From positions 62,001 to 126,000 of the forward strand of contig NZ_JAKZGR010000010.1 of assembly GCF_022549675.1 (NCBI RefSeq): a stretch of 64,000 nt of DNA, given 5' to 3'. A model generated the notes under the pieces. The model was not told the DNA's origin, made no database searches, and was given only the letters and a program-made list of their open reading frames with translations. Shown here piece after piece: positions 51,282 to 60,301 of this stretch. Every line of letters starts with the position of its first letter. Position 1 is the stretch's first letter. Origin of the DNA: Belliella kenyensis (GTDB lineage Bacteria; Bacteroidota; Bacteroidia; Cytophagales; Cyclobacteriaceae). A program made the position numbers and the translations under genes.

Positions 51282-51295
51282 CTTTGCATGCAAAG
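51282..51295. repeat. 14-bp palindrome over the pnuC start
   Basis: CTTTGCATGCAAAG is a perfect palindrome. It contains the first possible ATG of pnuC (51288). It could be an operator or could affect the start; chance cannot be excluded for a single copy. Confidence 0.5.
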
Positions 51296-51947
51296 AAATA
51301 TTGCTTTAATTCGCTCCATGAATTTTGAATGGGGTATAGCACAAATCATAGATGGATTAGCTCAAATGTCTTGGTTAGAGGCCGTGGCGGTATTTTTTGG
51401 TATTGTAAGTGTGATCTTTTCTATTAGAAGAAACATTCTTGTATTCCCGACAGGAATCATCAGCACGATCATTTACATATATATATGCTTGGAGTACAGG
51501 CTTTATGCAGATATGGGGATCAATGCTTACTACACCGGGATGTCTCTATACGGATGGTTGCTATGGAGTCGCCCGCTGGATTCTGATAGAGAAGTTCCTG
51601 TGACATGGTTAAGTAGTCATGGTGTTTTGAAATCGGCGGCTCTGTTGATTTTTAGTTATGCTGTATTATACTATGTGCTCCTGCACTTTACAGATTCAGA
51701 TGTTCCATATTGGGACTCTTTCACTACTGCTTCTGCATTTGTAGCCATGTGGCTGATGGCTAAGAAAAAGGTAGAGAGTTGGATTGCGTGGATCATCACT
51801 GACTTGGTGTCTATCCCCCTTTATTGGTACAAAGGACTACCTTTGACCTCATTTCAATTTCTTTTCTTTACTATTTTGGCTATATTAGGCTTGCTATCAT
51901 GGATCCGATCCGCTAATGCCTCAAAAATATGCCTATCAAAAAAATAG
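51288..51947 (+). CDS. pnuC: PnuC-family vitamin transporter
   Basis: This 219-residue membrane protein has about seven helices. Family features include the early WLEAVAVFFGIVSVIFSIRRN and RLYADMGINAYYTGMSLYGW, and the late ITDLVSIPLYWYKGLPLTSF. PnuC proteins carry nicotinamide riboside by facilitated diffusion, and close relatives carry thiamine (PnuT) or riboflavin. The next gene, a NadR-kinase-like ATPase, favours nicotinamide riboside; a TPP riboswitch 1.8 kb downstream keeps thiamine possible. ATG 51288 is used; ATG 51318 is the alternative. It overlaps the next gene by 19 bp. Confidence 0.9.
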   Translation: MQRNIALIRSMNFEWGIAQIIDGLAQMSWLEAVAVFFGIVSVIFSIRRNILVFPTGIISTIIYIYICLEYRLYADMGINAYYTGMSLYGWLLWSRPLDSDREVPVTWLSSHGVLKSAALLIFSYAVLYYVLLHFTDSDVPYWDSFTTASAFVAMWLMAKKKVESWIAWIITDLVSIPLYWYKGLPLTSFQFLFFTILAILGLLSWIRSANASKICLSKK

Positions 51948-52450
51948 TTGTCGTAGGCCCCGAGTCTACGGGAAAAAGTATACTTACCCAAGCTTTGGCA
52001 GCAGCCTTTGACGAACCATGGGTTTGGGAGTTTGCTCGCGTCTATTTAGAAAGATTAGATAGGCCTTATGTTTATGAGGATTTGTTACAGATCGCTGCTG
52101 GCCAATTGAGAGAGGAAGATGAAAAGGTCAAAAGAGCCAAAAGAATGTTATTCATTGATACTGATCTTCATGTTATCAAGGTATGGAGCGATATCAAATA
52201 TGGAATAACTGACCCATGGATAGAAGAACAACTTCTAGATCGGAAATATGATCTTTACCTCCTTACTGATGTGGATGTGCCTTGGGAAGAAGATCCGCAA
52301 AGGGAACACAAAGACCAAAACATGCGAGAACAGCTTTTTAATATTTATCTAAAATTAATTAAGAGTACAGGAGTGCCTTTTGAGATTATAAGTGGTTCAT
52401 ATGATGAAAGATTTGCAAAAGCTATGATGAAAATAAGAACAATGTTTTAA
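51929..52450 (+). CDS. NadR C-terminal-like P-loop kinase (AAA_28)
   Basis: This 173-residue protein has a P-loop GPESTGKS at the N-terminus, then EFARVYLERL, LFIDTDLHVIKVWSDIKYG and LLTDVDVPWEEDPQREHKD. This is the pattern of the ribosylnicotinamide kinase domain of NadR. It should phosphorylate a vitamin nucleoside taken up by the PnuC-type transporter with which it overlaps by 19 bp. The substrate, NR or another, is not fixed by sequence. The adenylyltransferase and HTH domains of full NadR are absent. Confidence 0.87.
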   Translation: MPIKKIVVVGPESTGKSILTQALAAAFDEPWVWEFARVYLERLDRPYVYEDLLQIAAGQLREEDEKVKRAKRMLFIDTDLHVIKVWSDIKYGITDPWIEEQLLDRKYDLYLLTDVDVPWEEDPQREHKDQNMREQLFNIYLKLIKSTGVPFEIISGSYDERFAKAMMKIRTMF

Positions 52451-52617
52451 AAATTGTAAGTGTTAAGGTTTCTTAATACAGCCCATTTTTTGATGTGATT
52501 AAAGCATAAATCACTTTGAAGTCAATAAAATTGATGTAACTTTAATGCAGGAAAATTGTTTCTAAAAATTCAGAAATATTTTTCATAAGAATAGCTTATC
52601 ATTAATTGTCAGTATAC

Positions 52618-53682
52618 ATGCGTCCCCCAAGGTTCAACACCGCTTCTTCATTTCATGCTGATCTGAAGCAAAAAATCAAAAATTACTTTATCGAAAAAAG
52701 TTTAAAACAAACAGGAAACCTAGGCCTTTATCTCAAGGCTATCATTCTGGTTGCGCTTTATATTGGAACATACATCATCTTATTATTCTTCACACCACAT
52801 TGGGCTATTGCATTGATCGGTGCGGTCTTTTTAGGAGGACTTGCAGCGACTATAGGCTTCAATGTGATGCATGACGGTGCACATGGTAGCTTTAGTCGAA
52901 AGAAGTGGGTCAATGAACTTGCTGGTCATTCAATCAATTTTCTGGGAGCTAATGTATTTATGTGGAAAACAAAGCATAATGTGGTCCATCATTCGTTTAC
53001 CAATGTAGATGAAATAGATGATGACATGAATGCAAGACCTTTTCTAAGGTTATGTCCTAATCAAAAGTTTTATGGAATCCATAAGTATCAGCATTGGTAC
53101 TTTTTAATGGTCTATTCACTTTTGTATCTTTACTGGGTTTTTGTGACCGATTATAAGAAATACATCACGGGTAAAGTAGGTATAATTCCAATTCAAAAGA
53201 TGAACATCTATGATCACCTTTCTTTTTGGGGTTTCAAGCTAATCCACCTAGGCTTATTCATAGTTTTACCTATCCTTACTGTGGGTTGGTTATACTGGCT
53301 GGTTGGCTTCTTGGTCTATGGGATAGCTACTGGTATATTTCTTAGTGTCGTATTTCAGTTGGCCCACTCTGTGGAAGAGACTTCTTTTCCCTTGCCTGAT
53401 GTAGTCTCCAATCAGCTTGAAGATGACTGGGCAATTCATCAATTGAAAACTACATCAAATTTTGCAACACACAATAAAGTGTTGTCTTGGCTAGTCGGAG
53501 GGCTGAATTTTCAGGTAGAGCATCACTTATTTCCAAACATCTCTCACGTTCATTATCCTGCCATTAGCAAGATTATCAAAGAAACTTGTCTAGAGTATGG
53601 TATTCCATATCTTGAACACCCAAAATTTAGACTTGCTTTTGCTTCGCATGTCAATCATTTGAAGATTTTAGGAAAAGGCTAA
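52618..53682 (+). CDS. membrane fatty acid desaturase
   Basis: This 354-residue membrane protein starts at ATG 52618; the TTG at 52606 adds only four residues. Three histidine boxes are visible: HDGAHG, HNVVHHSF and QVEHHLFP, typical of front-end acyl desaturases of the linoleoyl-CoA type. Hydrophobic pairs occur at about 35-85 and 200-245. It inserts double bonds into membrane acyl chains, likely for cold adaptation. It is a single gene, with the TPP riboswitch promoter immediately downstream. Confidence 0.92.
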   Translation: MRPPRFNTASSFHADLKQKIKNYFIEKSLKQTGNLGLYLKAIILVALYIGTYIILLFFTPHWAIALIGAVFLGGLAATIGFNVMHDGAHGSFSRKKWVNELAGHSINFLGANVFMWKTKHNVVHHSFTNVDEIDDDMNARPFLRLCPNQKFYGIHKYQHWYFLMVYSLLYLYWVFVTDYKKYITGKVGIIPIQKMNIYDHLSFWGFKLIHLGLFIVLPILTVGWLYWLVGFLVYGIATGIFLSVVFQLAHSVEETSFPLPDVVSNQLEDDWAIHQLKTTSNFATHNKVLSWLVGGLNFQVEHHLFPNISHVHYPAISKIIKETCLEYGIPYLEHPKFRLAFASHVNHLKILGKG

Positions 53683-53713
53683 TCATCTTTCACTGATTTT
53701 CGATCAATTGTTA

Positions 53714-53721
53714 TACATTTG
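53714..53721 (+). promoter_or_regulatory. -7 box of the TPP riboswitch transcript
   Basis: TACATTTG is an exact TAnnTTTG box. Its predicted start site, about 53726, coincides with the first bases of the aptamer. Confidence 0.65.
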
Positions 53722-53726
53722 CACCA

Positions 53727-53812
53727 GAGATCATGAGGGGTGCCTTAACAATTCGGGCTGAGATCATACCCATATTACCTGATCCGGTTAGTACCGGCGG
53801 AGGGAAATGAAC
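53727..53812 (+). ncRNA. TPP riboswitch (THI element)
   Basis: Conserved TPP aptamer sequence is present in order: GAGGGGTGCC, GGGCTGAGATCA, ACCTGATCC, then GGTTAGTACCGGCGGAGGGA. The transcript should start at its 5' edge. It lies 157 bp before the TonB-dependent receptor start. The stretch 53813-53968 has only a weak hairpin (GCCT ... AGGC near 53896-53908) and no clear terminator, so the output mechanism is open. It makes the receptor thiamine-regulated. Confidence 0.95.
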
Positions 53813-53968
53813 AACCATAATCTTAGTAATCTTTTCCTGATTTAGGCATTCATATGTGTAAATCTGGAGATTATTGAAGGTTTCAAAGCTACGTTGCCTC
53901 AGTTAGGCCTCTTCTCTTGATTTTGTTTATTGAAAAGTTGCATTTGCAACATAACAAAATCGAATTGC

Positions 53969-56368
53969 ATGAGAAAGTTAGGTTTATTATTTGTATTATT
54001 TTACGTCTATGTGAATGCTGATGCCCAGCATTTAGTCAGTGGAAAAGTAAAGGATAAAGAGACAGGAGAGGCATTAGTAGGAGCTAATGTGATCATAGAG
54101 GGTTCGAGAAGAGGTGCTACCTCGGATCTATCAGGAAAATTCGAAATAATAAATGTACCCAGTGGTACCTATACTATAAGTATAACCTACTTAGGGTACG
54201 AGCGTAGCAAGATCAATGTTGATATTCCTTCTAGTTCTCCAATTGAAATTTTGCTTTCACAAAGCGGGATTTTTACTGAAGAGTTTGTCGTCTATGGGAC
54301 AAGGGCGAGCAATGTGACCCCTACTACTTTTCAAAACATACAAAAAGAAGAAATTGCCAAACTCAATCTTGGACAGGACATTCCTATGCTACTTAATTAC
54401 ACACCTTCAGTGGTTAGTTTTTCAGATGCTGGAGCAGGGGTAGGATATACTGGATTGAGGATCAGGGGCTCTGATCAGACCAGAATCAATGTCACAGTGA
54501 ATGGAATACCGATGAATGACGCAGAGTCTCATGGAGTATTCTGGGTAAATATGCCAGATTTTGCCTCCTCTGTGGACAATATGCAAATCCAAAGAGGGGT
54601 AGGGACATCCACCAATGGTGCGGCTACTTTTGGAGCAAGCATCAACATTCAGACGGATACCAAACAAGAAGATGCCTATGGTGAGGTAGATAATTCCTTT
54701 GGATCATTCAACACCAGAAGGCATACGGTGAAGGCTGGTACAGGATTGATCAAAGATAGGTGGGCATTTGATACTAGGCTATCCCAAATCTCTTCGGATG
54801 GATATATAGATCGTGGTTTTTCAGATCTAAAATCCTTTTTTGTCAGTGGGGGATATTATGGTGACAAACATATTTTCAAAGTAAATATATTCGCCGGTGC
54901 TGAACAGACTTATCAATCTTGGGAAGGAGTTCCAGAACATTTGCTTGAAACCAATAGGACATTCAACCTTTACACTTACGACAATCAGACGGACAATTAC
55001 CAGCAAGATCATTATCAATTTATCTATGCTGGAGAGATCAATTCTAACTGGAAAGCAAATGCGGCACTGCACTATACTTATGGCCGAGGGTATTATGAGC
55101 AGTTCAGGCCAAATGATAGGTTGAGTAGCTATAACTTACAGCCTGTAGAAATAGGAGGCGTAAGCATACCTCGCATGGATATCATTCGCAGGAGATGGCT
55201 TGACAATGATTTTTATGGAGGTGTATTTTCTTTCAATTATATCTCGGACAATGCCCTTTGGGATGTAGTGATAGGTGGAGGAGCCAATAGATACGATGGG
55301 GATCATTTTGGTGAGATCATATGGATGCAATATGCAGCAGGTGTCAACATCAGAGATAGATACTATGATAACGTAGCAATCAAAGACGATAAGAACTTAT
55401 ATCTGAAAGGGACTTTTGAAGCTGCAGAGGGTTTGTTTATATATGGAGACTTGCAGTGGAGAGGTGTTGATTACAGCTTTGATGGGGTCAATAATGACTT
55501 AAGAGACATTTCAGGCCAAGTCAATTATAATTTCTTTAATCCCAAATTCGGACTTACTTATCAGACTACCAATGGCAAATCCTGGTACGCTTCTTATGCC
55601 GTAGCCAATCGTGAACCAGTGAGGAGAGATTTTACAGACTCACCTATCATCGATAGGGCTCCTCAGGCAGAGAACTTACAAAATATCGAAATGGGACTAA
55701 AAGTAAATCAAAGGAACTTAGCTTACAACGTGAATATCTACTATATGAAATATCGCGATCAGCTTGTCCTTACTGGTCAGCTCAATGATGTAGGTGCTTA
55801 CGTGAGAGACAATGTGGATGATTCTTATAGGCTAGGTGTTGAAGTAGATGGCAGCTATAAACTGTCTTCGAAGTTTTCTTTGGGAGGGAATCTTGCAGTA
55901 AGTAGAAATAAAATTGCATCCTTTACGGAATTTCTGGATGACTACTCTGCGGTGGATTTTTTTCAAGAAGAAGTCAATTACACCAAGACAGATATAGCGT
56001 TCTCTCCTAATGTTGTAGGGTCTGCGATTTTGGATTATAGACCTTTCAAAAATGCTGAAGTGAGCTTGCTCAATAAGTACGTGGGTCGACAGTTCATGGA
56101 CAATACAATGAACGAAAACAGGATGTTGGATTCTTTTTGGACCACTGACTTGAGGTTGAATTATGCTTTGAGACCTAGATTCATAAATAACCTAGAGTTC
56201 ACCGTGATGGTATATAATATTTTCAATAGACTATATGAGCCCAATGGATACACTTTTTCTTATTTTGTAGCTGGGGAAGGAAATGTAGGTAGAGAATTGG
56301 TTACAGAAAATTTCTATTATCCAATGGCTGGTACTAACTTCCTCGCAGGGATGAAAGTAAGATTTTGA
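53969..56368 (+). CDS. TonB-dependent receptor, probable thiamine/precursor uptake
   Basis: This 799-residue outer-membrane receptor starts at ATG 53969, which gives the signal peptide RKLGLLFVLFYVYVNADAQ; the TTG frame start at 53930 is rejected. An N-terminal carboxypeptidase-like domain (VSGKVKDKETGEALVGANV) is followed by a plug domain (about 115-230, YTGLRIRGSDQTRINVTVNG) and a 22-strand barrel ending FLAGMKVRF. The TPP riboswitch upstream points to thiamine or a precursor as the ligand, as for the OMR receptors of other Bacteroidota. No pnuT or kinase gene follows it. Confidence 0.93.
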   Translation: MRKLGLLFVLFYVYVNADAQHLVSGKVKDKETGEALVGANVIIEGSRRGATSDLSGKFEIINVPSGTYTISITYLGYERSKINVDIPSSSPIEILLSQSGIFTEEFVVYGTRASNVTPTTFQNIQKEEIAKLNLGQDIPMLLNYTPSVVSFSDAGAGVGYTGLRIRGSDQTRINVTVNGIPMNDAESHGVFWVNMPDFASSVDNMQIQRGVGTSTNGAATFGASINIQTDTKQEDAYGEVDNSFGSFNTRRHTVKAGTGLIKDRWAFDTRLSQISSDGYIDRGFSDLKSFFVSGGYYGDKHIFKVNIFAGAEQTYQSWEGVPEHLLETNRTFNLYTYDNQTDNYQQDHYQFIYAGEINSNWKANAALHYTYGRGYYEQFRPNDRLSSYNLQPVEIGGVSIPRMDIIRRRWLDNDFYGGVFSFNYISDNALWDVVIGGGANRYDGDHFGEIIWMQYAAGVNIRDRYYDNVAIKDDKNLYLKGTFEAAEGLFIYGDLQWRGVDYSFDGVNNDLRDISGQVNYNFFNPKFGLTYQTTNGKSWYASYAVANREPVRRDFTDSPIIDRAPQAENLQNIEMGLKVNQRNLAYNVNIYYMKYRDQLVLTGQLNDVGAYVRDNVDDSYRLGVEVDGSYKLSSKFSLGGNLAVSRNKIASFTEFLDDYSAVDFFQEEVNYTKTDIAFSPNVVGSAILDYRPFKNAEVSLLNKYVGRQFMDNTMNENRMLDSFWTTDLRLNYALRPRFINNLEFTVMVYNIFNRLYEPNGYTFSYFVAGEGNVGRELVTENFYYPMAGTNFLAGMKVRF

Positions 56369-56374
56369 TAAGAT

Positions 56375-56426
56375 GATGGGCGAATAGTGACTTTTCGTTT
56401 TGATATACAGTCGCTATTCGCTCATC
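56375..56426. terminator. long hairpin between convergent receptor and response regulator
   Basis: The 17-bp arms at 56375-56391 and 56410-56426 pair with a few mismatches; the core GCGAATAG/CTATTCGC is perfect. No T-run follows. It lies between the two convergent stops and probably protects or ends both mRNAs. Confidence 0.55.
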
Positions 56427-56437
56427 TATGAATTTAT

Positions 56438-57133
56438 TCAACTCTCAGTCACCACCATTTTGAATCCTTCTCCGTGAACAGTGATGATTTGAACTTTTGG
56501 ATCTTCCTTTAGAAGTTTTCTGATTTTGCTCAAATATACATCCATGCTTCTTGCATTGAAGTAACTGTCATCTCCCCATATTTGCTTGAGCGCATGGCTT
56601 CTATTGACGAGTTTGTTGATTTCTGATGCAAGAAGCCTGATCAACTCATTTTCCTTTGAAGTGAGTTTATGCTTACCTGATGGACTTTCGAGTTGTTGCT
56701 CATCATAGTGCAAAGTAAAGTCTCCGAATTTAAGTACCTTCAAGCCCTCATTATTGTCCACCTTTTGAGACCTCCTTAGTATTGCTGCTATTCTAAGAAG
56801 AAGCTCTTCCATGCTAAAGGGCTTGGTGAGGTAATCGTCAGCACCTATTCTAAGCCCCTCGATGACATCTTCCTTGAGGTTTTTGGCTGAGAGATAAATG
56901 ATTGGTAAGTCTTCTTGGACTTTTTTGATTTCTTTTCCAAGTGTAAACCCATCTTTTTTAGGCATCATGATATCCAGAATACATAGATTGTATTTGTCTT
57001 TTTTGAATTTGGACCAGCCTTCTTCGCCATCTCTGCAGAGAGTAGTTTCATAGCCTTTCATCGTGAGATATTCTTTGAGTATATCTCCTAGATTAGGATC
57101 ATCTTCTACTATCAAAAGTTTTGCCTTGCTCAT
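56438..57133 (-). CDS. OmpR/PhoB-family response regulator
   Basis: This 231-residue protein has a receiver domain (1-120) with acidic residues Asp11/Asp12, phospho-acceptor Asp54 in LCILDIMMP and Lys in LTKPFSMEE. A winged-helix DNA-binding domain (about 135-228) has LTSKENELIRLL and NARSMDVYLSKIRKLL. It is the partner of the histidine kinase whose stop it overlaps by 4 bp. The target genes are unknown. Confidence 0.95.
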   Translation of the reverse strand: MSKAKLLIVEDDPNLGDILKEYLTMKGYETTLCRDGEEGWSKFKKDKYNLCILDIMMPKKDGFTLGKEIKKVQEDLPIIYLSAKNLKEDVIEGLRIGADDYLTKPFSMEELLLRIAAILRRSQKVDNNEGLKVLKFGDFTLHYDEQQLESPSGKHKLTSKENELIRLLASEINKLVNRSHALKQIWGDDSYFNARSMDVYLSKIRKLLKEDPKVQIITVHGEGFKMVVTES

Positions 57134-58842
57134 TGTTTTCTAGGTAGTTTTAAAGTGAAAGTACTTCCCTTTCCAAGTTCACTGCTTACTTGGATATCGC
57201 CATGATGAGCTTCTAGCATGGTTTTGACATAGGACAATCCTAGTCCAAATCCTTTTACATCATGGAGGTTGCCAGTGGGTACTCTATAGAATTTGTCAAA
57301 TATTTTCTTTACTGCATCCTTGGACATACCTATGCCATTGTCTTCAATCGAAATGAATACGTGATCTGCATCATCCCATGATTTGATATCAATAGTAGGC
57401 TTGTCTTTCGCGTACTTGATGGAGTTATCGAGTAAGTTATTGATCATGTGTGATAAGTGAAAATGATCTCCTTGAATCCAAGTATTTGCGATGTTGGTGT
57501 CATAGGTAATTTTTCCTCCCTTGTTTTCTACTTGCAGCTCGATTTGTTTCTTGGCAGTACTGATAAGCTCATTGATGTCAATAGGCTCTATTTTTAGTTT
57601 GAAATCCTTTTTGTCAAGTGTTGCGGATTGAAGTACTTTCTCTACTTGCGCACCGAGTCTCTTATTTTCATCTTTGATGATGCTCAAGTACCTATTACGA
57701 AAGGTGTCTTGATTGATCAACTCAGGGTCTTGCAAAGCCTCCACTGCTAAACTCACCGTTGCAATAGGTGTTTTGAATTCGTGAGTCATGTTGTTGATAA
57801 AATCATTTTTGATTTCAGACAGATTTTTTTGTCTGATGATAACTTTTATAGCATAGATAAAACAAGAAATGATAATGCCTACAAATATCAACGAACTCAT
57901 GACAGGAATCCACACCTGATTGATGATGTATTGTTTTTTCTCAGGGAAATTGATCACTAGATAATTTTCTCGACCTACGATGTCGCTAGGGAAGAGCCTT
58001 GCTTGCTGTCCTTCTCGTAGGAGTTTGAAGTTGTCTTTCACTGAGGTGATAGGGATTATTCCTTTTTTGTCATCAATAATGGCAAGTTCAAATACTTGTT
58101 CAAGACCTCTAGCCTGTAGGATATTTGCCATGAGTTGCCTTACGAAGTTGGTGTCTAAGCGACTCAAGACATCTTTTTGTCCCCCTAGGATTTCTTCCCA
58201 TGCCTGATTCATGGCTTCGATTTTGAGATTTGTACGTCTTATTTTGTCATAAAAATCCCTAGGGAGATTGACCTCCAGTTCTGTTTCTACTTCTCTTGGT
58301 CTGTTATAAAAATTCCTTCGATTTCGCTCTACTTCATTTAGGTAATCAAACTGCCGTTCTCTTTCTTGTAAGAGTACTTGCAATTCGTCAGGGGTAAATA
58401 TAGAAGATGCTCTTTCAGGTGTTAAATTTCCTAATACATTTTCCCAATCATTAAATATCTCTATGTCGATTCGAGCAGCTTCAATGATTCTTCTAAATCT
58501 TTGACTGAATTGAGGTATGGGCATCTGCATCATCGAATCCACCAGTGAGGGCCTTCTTCTAATGACTGGCCTTTGGCTTATTTGAATTTCTATAGGTTCT
58601 ATAGGTTCAAACAAAGACTGCTGTAATGTGGTGTCTTGGGCAAGGTAATTTAGAAAAATATCATTCGTCTCTCCTTTCTCAAGTTGAGACACCACAGTAT
58701 TGAGGGATTGGTAGATGTTTTGTTCAAATCTTTCTTCATTAATTCTCAAGGCATTGCTTATCCAATAAAATTGAAACCCTAGCAAGCCAATGGTAGCTAG
58801 GGACATCAGGATGATGATCAATTTCATGTTGGATTTTGACAT
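57130..58842 (-). CDS. sensor histidine kinase
   Basis: This 570-residue protein has a first transmembrane helix (about 7-27), a long extracytoplasmic domain (28-310) with coiled-coil character and many Arg/Asn repeats, and a second helix (about 313-335). HisKA has the phospho-acceptor His in NNMTHEFKTPIATV. The HATPase has NLLDNSIKYAKD, IEDNGIGMS and GFGLGLSYVKTML. No HAMP domain is obvious. The start is ATG 58842, 4 nt after a TAAATTTG box. The signal sensed is not evident. Confidence 0.94.
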   Translation of the reverse strand: MSKSNMKLIIILMSLATIGLLGFQFYWISNALRINEERFEQNIYQSLNTVVSQLEKGETNDIFLNYLAQDTTLQQSLFEPIEPIEIQISQRPVIRRRPSLVDSMMQMPIPQFSQRFRRIIEAARIDIEIFNDWENVLGNLTPERASSIFTPDELQVLLQERERQFDYLNEVERNRRNFYNRPREVETELEVNLPRDFYDKIRRTNLKIEAMNQAWEEILGGQKDVLSRLDTNFVRQLMANILQARGLEQVFELAIIDDKKGIIPITSVKDNFKLLREGQQARLFPSDIVGRENYLVINFPEKKQYIINQVWIPVMSSLIFVGIIISCFIYAIKVIIRQKNLSEIKNDFINNMTHEFKTPIATVSLAVEALQDPELINQDTFRNRYLSIIKDENKRLGAQVEKVLQSATLDKKDFKLKIEPIDINELISTAKKQIELQVENKGGKITYDTNIANTWIQGDHFHLSHMINNLLDNSIKYAKDKPTIDIKSWDDADHVFISIEDNGIGMSKDAVKKIFDKFYRVPTGNLHDVKGFGLGLSYVKTMLEAHHGDIQVSSELGKGSTFTLKLPRKQ

Positions 58843-58846
58843 AATG

Positions 58847-58854
58847 CAAATTTA
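58847..58854 (-). promoter_or_regulatory. -7 box of the histidine kinase operon
   Basis: TAAATTTG on the minus strand is an exact TAnnTTTG box 4 nt before the kinase ATG, predicting a leaderless two-component mRNA. Confidence 0.65.
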
Positions 58855-58941
58855 TACCTTAAACTGTAGCCTAATGTGTGGTTAACATTATTTAACAGCA
58901 ATTTATAATGTAATAAAGGTGTCAAATTGGCAAACCTTTGT

Positions 58942-59027
58942 TATTTTTGATCGTTGTTTAATTGTTTCTTAATATAAGCAGATTGCTAATATAAATCGAA
59001 AAAGGAAGGTGTATGCCTTCCTTTTTT
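58942..59027 (+). ncRNA. small RNA candidate ending at an intrinsic terminator
   Basis: Between the divergent kinase and lysA genes, a TATTTTTG box (58942-58949) is followed 50 nt later by a strong intrinsic terminator (perfect arms AAAAAGGAAGG 58999-59009 and CCTTCCTTTTT 59016-59026, then one more T). No upstream plus-strand gene needs this terminator. A transcript of about 70 nt, starting near 58955, is predicted. The terminator itself is clear; the RNA is inference. Confidence 0.4.
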
Positions 59028-59043
59028 ATTAGTGCTCAATCCG

Positions 59044-59051
59044 TATCTTTG
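59044..59051 (+). promoter_or_regulatory. -7 box of lysA
   Basis: TATCTTTG is an exact TAnnTTTG box 17 nt before the lysA ATG. It lies just after the terminator at 58999-59027, which insulates it. Confidence 0.65.
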
Positions 59052-59068
59052 CGGTTCAATTCAAAATC

Positions 59069-60301
59069 ATGGAATTAATCAATAACACCTATCAGATCCA
59101 GGGCTTGCCTCTAGATCACATTGCCCAAAAATATGGAACACCTGTCTATGTATATGATGGTGCCAAGATTCAAGATCAAGTCAAACTGATGCAGCAAGCA
59201 TTCAGTGAGGTAAAGCTGAAGATCAAATATGCGACAAAAGCACTTTCAAACATCAATATATTGAAACTTTTGAAGCAAACTGGGGCTGGGATAGATGCTG
59301 TTTCGATAGAGGAAGTAAAATTAGGACTACATGCTGGTTTTGATCCTCAGGACATCATGTATACACCAAATTGTGTTTCCTTTGAAGAGATCAAGGAAGC
59401 TGTCAGTATCGGCGTGATGATCAATATTGATAATATTCCTATGTTGGAGCATTTTGGTGCTGAATATGGAGAGACAGTGCCTATCTGTATCAGATTGAAT
59501 CCACACATCATGGCTGGAGGAAATGCCAAGATCTCCGTTGGTCATATTGATAGCAAATTTGGGATCTCCATTTTGCAACTTAAGCATGTGCTGAAGGTAG
59601 TAGAGACCTATGGATTAGATGTGGCGGGGCTGCATGTTCATACAGGTTCAGACATTCTAGAAGCAGAAGTGTTCTTGAAAGGGGCAGAGATTTTATTTGA
59701 TGCTGCTAGTGAGTTTTCTGGGTTGAAGTTCTTGGATTTTGGAGGTGGATTCAAGGTAGGATACAAAGATGGTGATATCACTACCGATATTATACAAGTA
59801 GGTCAAAAGGTTTCCGAAGCTTTCAAAAACTTTTGTAAATCTTATGGAGAAGATCTTGAGATTTGGTTTGAGCCAGGGAAGTTTATAGTCAGTGAATCAG
59901 GCTTCCTACTGGTAAAGGCAAATGTAATTAAGTCTACTCCAGTGAGCACTTTTGTAGGTGTAGACTCTGGTCTGAACCACCTTATCAGACCTATGATGTA
60001 CGATGCTTATCATGGAGTGATTAATGTGAGCAATACTGGAGGTGAGGAGCATGTGTATACGATAGTAGGATATATTTGTGAGACAGACACCATAGCAGCT
60101 GATAGGAAGCTGCCATCAGTTTCTGAAGGAGACATATTGGCTATCAAAAATGCAGGTGCATATGGTTTCAGCATGGCTTCAAACTATAATTCAAGACTTA
60201 AACCTGCTGAGGTTTTGATCCTGAATGGTAAGGATCACCTAATCAGAGAGCGTGAGACATTTGATGATATATTGCGTCATCAAGTAGACATTGGACTATG
60301 A
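59069..60301 (+). CDS. lysA: diaminopimelate decarboxylase
   Basis: PLP-dependent alanine-racemase-fold decarboxylase of 410 residues, last step of lysine synthesis. The PLP lysine is in KIKYATKALSN. Other motifs: GLHVHTGSDI, FLDFGGGFKVGY (phosphate loop), EPGKFIVSESG and the C-terminal substrate segment KNAGAYGFSMASNYNS. It starts at ATG 59069 behind its own promoter. It is a single gene; the terminator at 60439-60464 lies 138 bp downstream. Confidence 0.96.
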   Translation: MELINNTYQIQGLPLDHIAQKYGTPVYVYDGAKIQDQVKLMQQAFSEVKLKIKYATKALSNINILKLLKQTGAGIDAVSIEEVKLGLHAGFDPQDIMYTPNCVSFEEIKEAVSIGVMINIDNIPMLEHFGAEYGETVPICIRLNPHIMAGGNAKISVGHIDSKFGISILQLKHVLKVVETYGLDVAGLHVHTGSDILEAEVFLKGAEILFDAASEFSGLKFLDFGGGFKVGYKDGDITTDIIQVGQKVSEAFKNFCKSYGEDLEIWFEPGKFIVSESGFLLVKANVIKSTPVSTFVGVDSGLNHLIRPMMYDAYHGVINVSNTGGEEHVYTIVGYICETDTIAADRKLPSVSEGDILAIKNAGAYGFSMASNYNSRLKPAEVLILNGKDHLIRERETFDDILRHQVDIGL

